Source: Flavobacteriia bacterium
GTDB lineage: Bacteria; Bacteroidota; Bacteroidia; Flavobacteriales; Schleiferiaceae
Length of the DNA stretch: 39,214 nt
Assembly (NCBI GenBank): GCA_013373425.1
Contig: JABXHW010000042.1
Span: 1 to 39,214 of the forward strand
Reading direction: 5' to 3'
This document shows, piece by piece, positions 1 to 9,247 of this stretch; positions within the stretch are counted from its first letter, which is position 1; each line of letters starts with the position of its first letter. The notes beneath the pieces were generated by a model that was not told where the DNA came from, searched no databases, and saw only the letters and a list, made by a program, of their open reading frames with translations. The translations under genes and the position numbers were made by a program.

Positions 1-340
1 ATTGCAGCAATTAGTGGTACTGTGATTGAAGTGACCCTCCTATTCATTCTTCGATGTTTAACTCTGCTCTTCATGAGCATAGCTTCGCAGTTTTCTTTCT
101 CGAAGGAATTCAAAGGAATTCAATTGTGCGAAGTATAAGTTATGAAAACCTAATCACCAATAAGAAAGTCTTCGCAACATCGATTCAGTCTTCCTACTAC
201 ACACGCGAAGAGATGCGAAATGAATTTTTATCTAGAGCCTCAACTTCAGTACGGTAAGTTGCATGCTAATCAATGCTGATTTCATATGAGCTATGAAGCT
301 AATTATCATCATTTCAACTTACGCAATAATACGTTCTTGC
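1..340. other. Intergenic stretch with no gene recognised
   Basis: I see no convincing gene here. A 67-codon plus-strand reading frame (54-257) has no family resemblance and no start signal. A direct duplication of AAGGAATTC lies near 104-121. A small hairpin, TTCATA-tgagc-TATGAA (281-297), sits downstream of the minus-strand gene that ends at 341, but it has no T-tract on either strand, so it is a poor terminator candidate. The gene to the left lies outside the window. Confidence 0.5.
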
Positions 341-2431
341 CTAGTCCAGTAGAACCAACCTTTCTTCAAAGTATCCAGAATCTGCCATTCCGCGGATGAC
401 GTAAGTTCCAGACTTCAAGTGTTGCAACGAAAACACAATGTTCTCTTCAGCATTGTCATACTGTGCTTTAAAAACGATCCTACCCATCATATCTACGACC
501 TCGATTTCACACTGACTTGATCTGTTAGGCCAGTGAACTGTCAAGTCACCCTGTGTCGGGTTGGGATAAACGACAATCGGTACGGAAATGAGTTCTTTAT
601 CACCCAAGTTGGAAATATTGAAACAAGCAGTGGTATCCAAACAACCATTGACATCCACAACCGCGGCATACTGTCCATCACTCGTTACTTTCAATTGCTG
701 TTGAACGGCGCCGGTAATCACCGTAAACCCTGAATCACATCGATACCATTGATAACTTGCATTGCTTTCTCCAACCGTTAATATTGAGTCTCCATAACTG
801 AGCTGCAGTGCGGTGTCTATGGGAGAGATGGTTACAATCAAATGAACAGTATAGTTACATCCATAGGCATTGCTCAGTGTAATAATAGTGTCTGTTGTTT
901 GGTCAATGATGAAGGTTGGCGTCACTTCATAAGAACGGCAAGTAGTAAACTGATTTACCACAGTATCCGTTTGGCATTCTGAAATTGTAGTCACAAATGC
1001 CGTCTCGATGTTTGAGTAATTATCAACCCCAGGGCCAGGGTTAAGGTCTCCTGTGCCTTCTGTCATTCCCGAATAGTGATAAACATGACCAGGAGCAGAA
1101 GCTAAACGAACAAGGATATCGTCTGCACTAAGTCCCGAAGTAAATGCCGTTTGCAGCACACCAGTGCTGTCAAATCGCTGCATGAATATATCAGCGAATC
1201 CATTACTCACCCGATAATCTATCGGAAAACCTGGGTGAATATCTAACGAATCTCGAAACACTCCTGCCGCTAGTACTCCTCCGTCTTCAACTGAGACTAT
1301 ATCCACATATCGAAATCCGAAGCTGGGGGTCTCAGGAGTGATTTGATTCCAAAGTCTGGAGCCATTGTTCGGGTTCAATTTCATTAGAAATAATGCATCT
1401 CGGAATGCACTGGAGGTAGATTGAATATCTGTTCCAGATGTAGGGTCGAAATCTATAGATTCCGCAAAATCACCGCATATATATACTTGACCAAGACTAT
1501 CAACCAATAGCTGATCTGTTTCGACGGACCCACTACCTGTCAATACATTGTGCCACAGCAGAAGGCCTGAAGAGTCCACCTTATAGGTGACATTGGCCCA
1601 TTTAGGCGAAAGAGAAGGTTGACGGTATACATTCGTCACACCAGGTCCCCACTCTATATCAACCAGACCTTCAAATTCAAAGGAACAGTAGATTGATCGA
1701 TCAGCATCTATCGCCAATTCAATCGTTGACACATAAGAAGTATCCGTTCCTATCCGATCAAATGATTGAAGCACACCAGAGGTGTCAATTCTTAGCAGCG
1801 CCGCGCTGGGGTCGGGTGTATTGAACCCATAAGCGGTATTGTTGGTGTTTAGATAGATTGAATCTCTTCCACTGAGGGCGATTACCCATTCATCTCGATC
1901 AAATACGAAATCTTGGAATCTAGGACGACCTCCAGAAAAATAACCTTTGACCCAATGTCCCCATTGATAAGTTCCACTGGTGTCGTAGCTCAGCACAAAG
2001 GCACCATCCGAAGCTACACCATTAGTTGTCGGCGAAGCGTGCGGAGTGAAGTCGGTCATCCCCGTGAAACGGCCGGTAGCAATAATCTGCCCATGTTCGT
2101 TTAAGCCAATTCTACTGAACTGACAGGTTGAGGTCGACTCAATTAATCTGTACCAAATAAGATTTCTGGCGGAGTCTAGTTTTAATATGAATCCATTGTC
2201 CTCCAACAAATCGGGTGACTGAATAAAGCTGGAACTTGGGCCTGGATCGATATCCAAATAGCCGTTGTAATGACCAACAACATAGGCGTTGTTATCTTCA
2301 TCAATTACCATATCATTGACCACAACATTGGAAAAAGGCTCCCAAAGAGCGGAACCACCATATCCTATATTTTGTCCGAGTAGAGGCAGTGTTAGAACAC
2401 AAAAAAGAGCAACTGCAATTGATCTATTCAT
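341..2431 (-). CDS. T9SS-secreted beta-propeller-like repeat protein
   Basis: 696 residues. A signal peptide is visible (M-N-R, then a hydrophobic run to about residue 19, ending LLGQ). The body holds at least six spaced copies of a motif of the form D(I/F/L)-x-P, usually followed by G-x-G (DIDPGP, DFTPHA, DIEWGP, DFDPTS, DIHPGF, DLNPGP). Each precedes a segment like 'D-x-F-(V/L)-x-(K/R)-x-D-x-(T/S)-G', which resembles SBBP/delta-60 beta-propeller repeats. An Ig/PKD-like cysteine-containing stretch follows (about 500-600). The last ~80 residues form a type A T9SS sorting domain (VVYPNPTQG, then a VVDMMGR strand and a GTYVIRG strand). It is therefore likely exported by the Sec and T9SS pathways and then cleaved and anchored or released. 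The ligand is unknown. A TATATTTC sequence 16 bases upstream of the start (2447-2454) matches 7/8 of the Bacteroidota -7 element. Confidence 0.85.
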   Translation of the reverse strand: MNRSIAVALFCVLTLPLLGQNIGYGGSALWEPFSNVVVNDMVIDEDNNAYVVGHYNGYLDIDPGPSSSFIQSPDLLEDNGFILKLDSARNLIWYRLIESTSTCQFSRIGLNEHGQIIATGRFTGMTDFTPHASPTTNGVASDGAFVLSYDTSGTYQWGHWVKGYFSGGRPRFQDFVFDRDEWVIALSGRDSIYLNTNNTAYGFNTPDPSAALLRIDTSGVLQSFDRIGTDTSYVSTIELAIDADRSIYCSFEFEGLVDIEWGPGVTNVYRQPSLSPKWANVTYKVDSSGLLLWHNVLTGSGSVETDQLLVDSLGQVYICGDFAESIDFDPTSGTDIQSTSSAFRDALFLMKLNPNNGSRLWNQITPETPSFGFRYVDIVSVEDGGVLAAGVFRDSLDIHPGFPIDYRVSNGFADIFMQRFDSTGVLQTAFTSGLSADDILVRLASAPGHVYHYSGMTEGTGDLNPGPGVDNYSNIETAFVTTISECQTDTVVNQFTTCRSYEVTPTFIIDQTTDTIITLSNAYGCNYTVHLIVTISPIDTALQLSYGDSILTVGESNASYQWYRCDSGFTVITGAVQQQLKVTSDGQYAAVVDVNGCLDTTACFNISNLGDKELISVPIVVYPNPTQGDLTVHWPNRSSQCEIEVVDMMGRIVFKAQYDNAEENIVFSLQHLKSGTYVIRGMADSGYFEERLVLLD

Positions 2432-2618
2432 AGAGAGAGATTTTTTTGAAATATACAGATTCTAGGAAGATAATATGCTAGGCTGATTGTGCCTCGTGGC
2501 ATCCCCTTGCACATTGGATTTAATCCCACAAAAAGATGCTTCGTGCCTCAGAGTCTTCATTACAATTCTCCTCGTCAAAATGCTCAAGCAAAGCTTGGCA
2601 TTTCACCCTGCCGGGAAT

Positions 2619-2650
2619 AAAAAAAGCCAAGGTAAAACCTCGGCTTTTTG
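2619..2650 (-). terminator. Intrinsic terminator of tRNA-Arg
   Basis: On the minus strand AAAAAGCCGAGG-TTTTA-CCTTGGCTTTTTTT forms a GC-containing stem with one G-T wobble and a T-run, starting directly at the 3' end of the tRNA. Confidence 0.85.
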
Positions 2651-2724
2651 TGACCCCGCAGGGATTCGAACCCCGAACCTCCTGATCCGTAGTCAGGTGC
2701 TCTATCCAGTTAAGCTACGGAGCC
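2651..2724 (-). tRNA. tRNA-Arg (anticodon ACG)
   Basis: A 74-nt cloverleaf on the minus strand. The acceptor GGCTCCG pairs with CGGGGTC (two G-U pairs), discriminator A. The anticodon stem CCTGA/TCAGG encloses the loop CTACGGA, giving anticodon ACG, which the adenosine deaminase TadA normally converts to inosine to read CGU/CGC/CGA. The T loop TTCGAAT is canonical. The 3' CCA is not encoded. A terminator follows immediately and a consensus promoter lies about 65 bases upstream, so it is probably a single-gene unit. Confidence 0.95.
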
Positions 2725-2788
2725 TTTTTGTATATGTAGTCGGCTGTCCAGCCGGTGCTCGCAAACGGGTTTGTTGCTTACGAGGCTG

Positions 2789-2818
2789 CAAATATACACC
2801 CCATTTTTAACCCCGCAA
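2789..2818 (-). promoter_or_regulatory. Bacteroidota-type promoter for tRNA-Arg
   Basis: On the minus strand TTG (2818-2816), 19 bases, then TATATTTG (2796-2789), a full match to TAnnTTTG. It lies a few bases beyond the clpS stop codon, so tRNA transcription would start about 60 nt upstream of the mature 5' end, leaving a leader to be removed by RNase P. Confidence 0.65.
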
Positions 2819-2823
2819 GGGGT

Positions 2824-3126
2824 TCAGTGAATTTCTGCGGATAAACCTCGGCGCTGTAAGGCATCGCACTTCGGACGCAGGTCGTCGAGGCTGCCACTAA
2901 GTACCTCACACTTACCTTTGTAATGGGTAATCATAGCGCATTGCTGAGCCTGCTCTAATTTGTGGTCACAAACCTCAATCAATGCTTCGATGACATCATC
3001 AAAAGTGTTTACATCGTCATTGTACAACACAATCACATTCTCTAAGTACTCCTCAACAAGCACATCCACCTGAGAGGCTTCTTCCCTCTCCGGCTCCATC
3101 GCATTTATGTGTCTATTCCATTCCAT
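2824..3126 (-). CDS. clpS: ATP-dependent Clp protease adaptor ClpS
   Basis: 100 residues, the usual ClpS size. The core runs from about residue 30: LYNDDVNTFDDVIEAL contains the conserved NDD motif, followed by HYKGKCEVLSG, where family members have H-x-x-G-x-A/C. ClpS binds N-degron substrates and delivers them to the ClpA/ClpC unfoldase in the cytoplasm. The first 25 residues are acidic and variable, as in the family. The start at 3126 overlaps the upstream gene by 14 bp; a second ATG at codon 10 (3099) would avoid the overlap and is a fair alternative. It is the last gene of the minus-strand run beginning at DUF1599. Confidence 0.9.
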   Translation of the reverse strand: MEWNRHINAMEPEREEASQVDVLVEEYLENVIVLYNDDVNTFDDVIEALIEVCDHKLEQAQQCAMITHYKGKCEVLSGSLDDLRPKCDALQRRGLSAEIH

Positions 3127-6100
3127 GTCTGCGCAAGAATAAGCTCACTCGTCCTCTAGAGGTTGGTCCGTACACGTAACGTGCATTGTCATCATCGCGT
3201 TCGATAGTACGGTCGTCTGGCTCCACATCTCTCATCAACACCATCGTTTCGGTATCTGGAGTGAAGAACTGTAGACTGTTGCGAACGTATTGCCAGTAGT
3301 AGTAATCTCTGCTTGGCTCCAAGAACAAGTACGTCTCAAAACGTCTTCTATTCCTCGTAATTTCAAACAAGCCCTCCACCTTTCGGTTCACAGGAATGTC
3401 GCCAATATTGCCAATGCCAATCGGACCTTCACTCAAGAATGAGCGCTTCTCTTCATTCCAAGCTAAACTCATTTGTGAGATGAAAATCTTGTTCTCCAAC
3501 TCTCTTGGGACATCTTCCGTGGCACCAAAATTATTCACTTCTTCAAAATAATCTGCTCGATCATCTTCATCATCAAACATGTAGCTCATGGCAATTCCAT
3601 AGGCTTCCCTATCCAAGTTGATGGTTGATGCACTCGGATCTGCATTGATGTCTGTCGCCACTCGATCCATGATATCCTCCAAGAAGAAGAAATCGAATTC
3701 CAAGGCCACATCCATGGTTAATTCATCGGAATTCAAATCGTGCTCTATCACACCATAGGCCTGAATTTCCGCTCTACCCGGCTCTGGATGCAACGTGATC
3801 TTACCTTTACCAGTCATCACACAAGTAGCGTTATTGAAGGCTACATACGAACCTGGATAGTATTCATTCTCCAATCGTTCTCTAGGCGTGATGATATAGC
3901 TGCTCAACTCATAGTCGTAGTACAACACTCCCGTCGCGGAAATCAATTCCTGATCGAGTCTCGATGCATCCCTGTTCAAGAATCCAGTGTAAATACTCGA
4001 GCTGTCTGGCGCCAAGTAAATACCGGTGTAAACGTTATCGGCTGCGGTACTCGGATTGTCTTCCGGTAAGTCAATGATGATATCGTCCGGATCAATCTTG
4101 CTGTCAATTCTAAACCAATCGGTCTCCAAGTTCTCACAGGTATGCTGAATCAAGATAAAGCCCTTGTAATCCAGCACGCGATCAGGAGCCCTGAGGTCCA
4201 CCTGACCATAGTACCCAAAGAAGGACGACAAGTAGAAGGCATCTTCCTGAGTCACATTTGCGTGCCCGACAGTGATACCGTGATCTGCTTTCACCGATTC
4301 AAAATACAATGGCCAAATCACGCCATCGGCATCGATATATTCATACACGGCATTGCCGCGATAGTCGTTTCTCGCTTTTACCTTCAACGACCCCTCGCTA
4401 AAGGTGTGAAGCTGCGTTTCGCGGTTGGCAATCAAGCGTGCATTCTGCAACCTTCGCATGTCGGCTTCGGCCTCAATGGCCACGTAACCAGAGTCTGGGA
4501 AGATGCGAGCATCAGCCACATCCATATGTGGAACTTCATAAGCTTCGAGCAAGCTCGGCACTAAGTCGAATCGCGCACGTTGAGCATCAAATCGAAGAGA
4601 ATCTTGGGTGCGGTTTACACTGATCATCGGGCTCAATTCGCCGCTCACGTGGTTTACCTCAAGCCACTTTTCCTGTATGTCCCAATCGGCATGGTCCATC
4701 AAACTGATGTACTCATTTGCCTTGAACTCCATGTACTCCTCTCCTCCATTCAAGGTGAACTCCCCTTTCATGCGGTTGAAATCAACCGATCCTCTAGCAT
4801 CGCCCATTCTAAAGGCCCAATCGCTAGATGCATCTGGCCTCACTTTGAAGTTCATGCTCTGCGCCTCAAAACTTCGGTTGTAGAACTGGAAGTCGTCTGA
4901 AACGGTACGAGCATCCAAGAAATCCAATGTGGCATCACCGCGTAAGTCAGAGCTACTGTAGGCAATTGTGCCTTCAGCGGTCATATTCACATCTTCATCA
5001 TACATGCGGAATGGTGTCTGCTGTGAGGTGGCATACATCACATCGTCGTACGGGCGCCAATCCAAAATCACATTGCTGTTTGTCGCCTGTGGTGTGCTTA
5101 CCTGTCCCAACCGGGCTTCGGCGAGATAGCTCTGCGCCACGCCGTAGGTGCTGTCTGGGAAAAATAAGAATCGTTCACCTTGGGCGGTGACCGTCTGGTA
5201 TTCAATGATTCCAGTACCCACCAAGCCTCGGTTCGACAAGGCCAAGTCATTGGTAAACGTACCCACTCCACCATAGGCAGGCAACCCTTGAGGCGGTGTC
5301 GAAGTTTTAAATCCGAGGGAATAATCTTCCTGAACGCGAATGTCCTGCTGCATATCTGGGAAGATTCCAGCGGATACAAACACACCAGAGAATTTCAAAC
5401 CAGCCGTAGATGTATTGTCGAGTGAATCGATTTCGAAGGGCTCTAACTCCACATAGAACTCATCTCTATCGTAAGCACCATTGTGGATGTTCTTTTTATC
5501 GTAGTAAACGAAGCTACCCGTACCCGACTTGAAGATGGGATAGTCATGGTATTGTTCCTTACCTGATTTGTTATTCGGCCGGTCAATCAGCAGCTCCCCG
5601 TTGATATCCTGCAAAGTATTTCGGACCTGAACCAATCTCGGACGGGTACCCGGTAATGTTCTCGCATTGAACTCTGGTACTTTGAATCGCATGGAATCGA
5701 TATCCGGCATGCTGATACGGAACATGTCGTAATCGAAGAAGTTGTTCTGCGCGAAGTAGGTAAATCGACCTGCTACCACCACTCCATCAAAATCAAAATC
5801 AAGTCCTTCGTGAACGGTAATCATTTGTCGAGCAGGGAAGAGTGCCACCTCCTGGCTATCCGAGAGTGCAATACCACGGATACCAGCTATGGTCATGTCA
5901 TAGTTGAGCAGGGACACTTCCGCGTTAGGCCCTGTAGGTGCCGTAGATACAAATCGAATCACATCAAAATCACGTCGACCTCTTGAGTTCAGAATGTAGT
6001 CGAACAACTTATCGGTAAAGGAAACTGTGCGGTTGAATCGGTTGTATTCCACAAAACCTTGAATCGACATGAGGAGCAAGAATCGCTCTGCCGAAGCCGC

Positions 6101-7537
6101 GCTCATGTTCAGCATACTAGCGGCCATCTCAATGGGCATATCGGCGGTATCTCTCGCCAAGGCGACACGACGCAGCTCGAAGAGTGGGTTATCTCCGAAG
6201 CCGCCACTCAATGCATCGAATCTCTCATTTCTGAAGTATTCTGTCGACTCGAAGACCATAGTTTCCTCCGAGCTTGTCTGCATTTTTTGGAAATAGAACT
6301 TCGGATCGTTCATCTGCCAAATGATCTGCTCACCAAAAATATCGAGGTTGTGAAAGGTGTTGTGGAAAGGGGTAGGTCCGATGCCTTCCGTTGGACGAAC
6401 AATGCTTAAGTTGCCCGTTTCAATCTTGTAACTCAAGGCACATTTAGGGTGGTACATGCTATCGGTTTCCCCGAGCATCACTGAAACGTAGGCTTCACTC
6501 GCAGCGATTTGTTGCTGGTTGATCAAGAATAGATCCGAGCGAAACTTGAACAGGGGTTTGCCTTCATATTTAAAGGTGAACTGAGCTGTTTTGGGCAAGT
6601 TCTCTGATGCCACGAAATTCTCACCAATCACCGAGAAACCGCCTCGATAGTCCACGTTTGGAATGATTTCAGGAATGACCAAGGATTGATAAGACGTGAA
6701 GACCGGAAAACGGCGTCCCACTTGATTTTCAGAAATCACCAATCGGTCTTGATAGTCACCCAAAAGCGGACTTGTCAAATAGAGCTTACTGTGCAAGCGC
6801 GCACTGTCTACTTCGTAATACTGTCGGGATAAATCCAGGTCGAACGAAAAGAGCTCAGCATAGAGCGAATCTTCAGAATAGCCTGATTTCTCCCAAGTAA
6901 CGGTTCCTCCATCGCCGTGGAACTTCAAATCGGCCACGTCGTACAAACCGGTTACATTTTTAATCACCATGGAGTCTGTCCCATTCGAACAGAACATATT
7001 CACATCCGTGTAGGCGATTGAAATCTTATCTTCTACAATAATATCAGGAGCCGCATAGCGTGCTTCCCAGTAGAATTGCGATTCGACATTCAATACTTCT
7101 CCAGAAACTGCTTTGAGAAGATTGTGAATTAAATCGACATGTTGCCGTTGATTACCACGACGTGTGAACTCTGCGAAGTAGTTCCAAACGTCCTGACTCA
7201 GTTCAAGCGTTTCGAAATTGTGGAAATAATTGATGAGTCGGATGTAGTCGCTCCACGAGCTGTAATCCTTTAAATTCCGACGGAGTAAATTATCGGTAAC
7301 CGAATATACATTGCCACGAACAGACTCATCTAGATTGGTCCATACCGGCTGGAAGCTCAACATGAGGGCTTCTACACTGTCTCGTTCAACATCATCGATG
7401 TCTCTGAGATACTCATTGAGTTCTTCGTAGAAAGCCTGAGGTTCATGAGTAAAGGATCTCGGTTGTGCGTAGGCAAGTGTTGAAAATGCCAGTATGCACA
7501 GAGTTGCGAGCCCTTTGAGCTTCGTAAATCTGATCAT
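3113..7537 (-). CDS. Very large exported protein of unknown function
   Basis: 1474 residues from the chosen start. I do not recognise a named family. A clean signal peptide begins at this ATG (MIRF-TKLKG, a hydrophobic stretch, then LAYAQ, cut near residue 25). An in-frame ATG nine codons upstream (7564) would overlap prmA by 16 bp and make a longer n-region. After a helical N-terminal part (to about 140), most of the chain is short beta-strand-like segments. A helical patch at about 452-526 (LFELRR...ASMLNMS...GFVEYN...DYDV-like) resembles a winged-helix fold, which would be unusual outside the cytoplasm. Later segments, such as LQDINGELLID near residue 690 and RGDATLDFLDA near 880, recall AsmA or LPS-transport-like beta repeats, but only weakly. 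There is no T9SS tail and no transmembrane helix after the signal. It sits between prmA and clpS with overlaps on both sides, so it is co-transcribed with cytoplasmic housekeeping genes. A periplasmic or outer-membrane location is inference. Confidence 0.85.
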   Translation of the reverse strand: MIRFTKLKGLATLCILAFSTLAYAQPRSFTHEPQAFYEELNEYLRDIDDVERDSVEALMLSFQPVWTNLDESVRGNVYSVTDNLLRRNLKDYSSWSDYIRLINYFHNFETLELSQDVWNYFAEFTRRGNQRQHVDLIHNLLKAVSGEVLNVESQFYWEARYAAPDIIVEDKISIAYTDVNMFCSNGTDSMVIKNVTGLYDVADLKFHGDGGTVTWEKSGYSEDSLYAELFSFDLDLSRQYYEVDSARLHSKLYLTSPLLGDYQDRLVISENQVGRRFPVFTSYQSLVIPEIIPNVDYRGGFSVIGENFVASENLPKTAQFTFKYEGKPLFKFRSDLFLINQQQIAASEAYVSVMLGETDSMYHPKCALSYKIETGNLSIVRPTEGIGPTPFHNTFHNLDIFGEQIIWQMNDPKFYFQKMQTSSEETMVFESTEYFRNERFDALSGGFGDNPLFELRRVALARDTADMPIEMAASMLNMSAASAERFLLLMSIQGFVEYNRFNRTVSFTDKLFDYILNSRGRRDFDVIRFVSTAPTGPNAEVSLLNYDMTIAGIRGIALSDSQEVALFPARQMITVHEGLDFDFDGVVVAGRFTYFAQNNFFDYDMFRISMPDIDSMRFKVPEFNARTLPGTRPRLVQVRNTLQDINGELLIDRPNNKSGKEQYHDYPIFKSGTGSFVYYDKKNIHNGAYDRDEFYVELEPFEIDSLDNTSTAGLKFSGVFVSAGIFPDMQQDIRVQEDYSLGFKTSTPPQGLPAYGGVGTFTNDLALSNRGLVGTGIIEYQTVTAQGERFLFFPDSTYGVAQSYLAEARLGQVSTPQATNSNVILDWRPYDDVMYATSQQTPFRMYDEDVNMTAEGTIAYSSSDLRGDATLDFLDARTVSDDFQFYNRSFEAQSMNFKVRPDASSDWAFRMGDARGSVDFNRMKGEFTLNGGEEYMEFKANEYISLMDHADWDIQEKWLEVNHVSGELSPMISVNRTQDSLRFDAQRARFDLVPSLLEAYEVPHMDVADARIFPDSGYVAIEAEADMRRLQNARLIANRETQLHTFSEGSLKVKARNDYRGNAVYEYIDADGVIWPLYFESVKADHGITVGHANVTQEDAFYLSSFFGYYGQVDLRAPDRVLDYKGFILIQHTCENLETDWFRIDSKIDPDDIIIDLPEDNPSTAADNVYTGIYLAPDSSSIYTGFLNRDASRLDQELISATGVLYYDYELSSYIITPRERLENEYYPGSYVAFNNATCVMTGKGKITLHPEPGRAEIQAYGVIEHDLNSDELTMDVALEFDFFFLEDIMDRVATDINADPSASTINLDREAYGIAMSYMFDDEDDRADYFEEVNNFGATEDVPRELENKIFISQMSLAWNEEKRSFLSEGPIGIGNIGDIPVNRKVEGLFEITRNRRRFETYLFLEPSRDYYYWQYVRNSLQFFTPDTETMVLMRDVEPDDRTIERDDDNARYVYGPTSRGRVSLFLRRHGME

Positions 7538-7548
7538 AGCGCTTGTGT

Positions 7549-8382
7549 TCAGTCTTTGTTCCATATCAACGCAGCCCAGCCGTCTTTCGTCTGCGTTTTC
7601 AATGGAGTCATTCCCAATTGACGTCCCGTTTCCTCGAGTAGCGAGATATCGCTCTCGTAGAAGCCACTCAAAAGTAAAGCCCCTCCAGGATTCAATACGT
7701 CAGTATAGGATTGCATATCTCTTATGAGAATGTTTCTGTTGATATTGGCGATAATCACATCGAAAGTCCGTTCGCCAAGAAGACTTGCATCTCCGTGAAA
7801 AATGGCGATATCTCCTACTCCATTGCGCTCACAATTCTCTTTCGAATTCTCAGCAGCCCACTCTTCAATGTCGATTCCTTCGGTATATCCGCTACCCTTC
7901 ATCTTAGCTAGAATGGCAAGTACTGCCGTTCCACAGCCCATGTCAAGGACAGACTTATCCTGCAGCTCCATGTCTAACAAATAAGAGCACATTAACCAGG
8001 TAGTTTGATGATGTCCTGTTCCAAAACTCATCTTTGGTTCAATCACAATCTCGAAATCAAACTCGCCCTTTTTACTTTCGTGGAATGGAGCGCGGATGTA
8101 GAGTTTCCCGTCGACATCAATAGGATTGAAATTCTTCTCCCATTCTGCATTCCAGTTTTGTTGAGCCACTTCTTCTTCTTCCCACTGAAGCTCGGAAACA
8201 GCCATAGTCATCGGAAAATCTTCGGATGACACCTCTGTATAATCCTCTTTGGGAATGAAGGCTTCAAGTCCGTTCTCTGTATCTACAACCGTCTCCACTG
8301 GAAGTCCATCGAGCTCTGCGTAGAGAATCTCTCTTCCTGGATCCAAAGGTTCAACTTGAAATGTCAGTTTGATGTAGTTCAT
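7549..8382 (-). CDS. prmA: Ribosomal protein L11 methyltransferase PrmA
   Basis: 277 residues. An N-terminal substrate-recognition domain is followed by a class I SAM methyltransferase. Visible motifs are FGTGHHQTTW (about residue 130), the SAM-binding VLDMGCGTAVLAI, an acidic GIDIEEWA strand, and the PrmA signature NINRNIL. The C-terminal LSGFYESDI is also typical. The enzyme N-methylates ribosomal protein L11 in the cytoplasm. It overlaps tpiA by 4 bp and is followed closely by the large exported protein, which indicates one transcript. Confidence 0.95.
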   Translation of the reverse strand: MNYIKLTFQVEPLDPGREILYAELDGLPVETVVDTENGLEAFIPKEDYTEVSSEDFPMTMAVSELQWEEEEVAQQNWNAEWEKNFNPIDVDGKLYIRAPFHESKKGEFDFEIVIEPKMSFGTGHHQTTWLMCSYLLDMELQDKSVLDMGCGTAVLAILAKMKGSGYTEGIDIEEWAAENSKENCERNGVGDIAIFHGDASLLGERTFDVIIANINRNILIRDMQSYTDVLNPGGALLLSGFYESDISLLEETGRQLGMTPLKTQTKDGWAALIWNKD

Positions 8383-9173
8383 ACTGCGCGTAATCCTCCT
8401 TTAGCGGTTTGCATGGCATGAACAATACTCACAAAGTCGCTGGCATCCAAAGATGCACCTCCTACTAAACCTCCGTCAACATCAGGCTTTCCAAAAATCT
8501 CTCTTGCATTCGAAGGCTTCACTGAACCTCCATAAAGGATGCTGATTTCTTCAGCGAGATCGCCATACTTCGAACTAAGATGTGCACGGATGGCTGCATG
8601 CATTTCTTGCGCCTGTTCCGGAGTGGCTGTCTCCCCTGTACCGATAGCCCAAACTGGCTCATACGCTACAATCACAGATTTCATCTGCTCTGGAGAAAGG
8701 TGGAAGAGACCGTTAGTCAATTGCTCGGTAACCACTTTCTCATGATTTCCAGATTGACGTTGTTCTAGCGATTCTCCAACACAGAAAATCGGCATCAAGC
8801 TATGTCGAATGGCTGCATCTACTTTCGAAGCGAGGAGCTCATCCGACTCTTTAAAGTATTCTCTTCTTTCAGAGTGTCCGATAATCACTGCATCAATATT
8901 CAAATCGGCGATCATGCCTGCTGAAATCTCACCGGTGTATGCCCCAGAATCCTCATGGTGACAATTCTGTGCAGCGACAGAAATATGCCCTTCTTCCCAA
9001 ACGTGATCAATCACATCGATAAGGTGAGTGAACGGCGGTGCGATAATCACTCTCGTATCCCCCATCTGTGTAGGATTCAACTTCTCCAAAATGTCTACAA
9101 CTAAGGAAACCCCATCTGAAGGAACGGTATTCATCTTCCAGTTTCCGGCTACAATTTTCGCTCTCATATTCAA
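8379..9173 (-). CDS. tpiA: Triosephosphate isomerase
   Basis: 264 residues including a two-residue extension; the family start is often at the Met at codon 3 (9167; MRAKIVAGNWKMN). It interconverts dihydroxyacetone phosphate and glyceraldehyde 3-phosphate in glycolysis and gluconeogenesis. Catalytic features are the Lys in GNWKMN, the His in IGHSERRE and the Glu in AYEPVWAIGTG; the phosphate-binding YGGSVKP is near the end. It overlaps prmA by 4 bp. The gap to the upstream permease gene carries a dispersed repeat, and no consensus promoter was seen there. Confidence 0.97.
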   Translation of the reverse strand: MNMRAKIVAGNWKMNTVPSDGVSLVVDILEKLNPTQMGDTRVIIAPPFTHLIDVIDHVWEEGHISVAAQNCHHEDSGAYTGEISAGMIADLNIDAVIIGHSERREYFKESDELLASKVDAAIRHSLMPIFCVGESLEQRQSGNHEKVVTEQLTNGLFHLSPEQMKSVIVAYEPVWAIGTGETATPEQAQEMHAAIRAHLSSKYGDLAEEISILYGGSVKPSNAREIFGKPDVDGGLVGGASLDASDFVSIVHAMQTAKGGLRAV

Positions 9174-9247
9174 TTTGATATTGAAGATGCAAGGTAGGAT
9201 TTTGAGAGGAGAGAATTTGCAAATCGGAGCAGGGTTCTGGGTACGAG

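Noticed and set aside
54-257. 67-codon plus-strand reading frame
   Set aside because: No family resemblance, no promoter and no conserved pattern; too short to trust.
2487-2810. 107-codon reading frame across tRNA-Arg
   Set aside because: It runs through the tRNA gene, its terminator and its promoter region.
4142-4564. 140-codon antisense frame within the large exported gene
   Set aside because: The opposite strand is a continuous long coding frame with signal peptide; this is a shadow frame.
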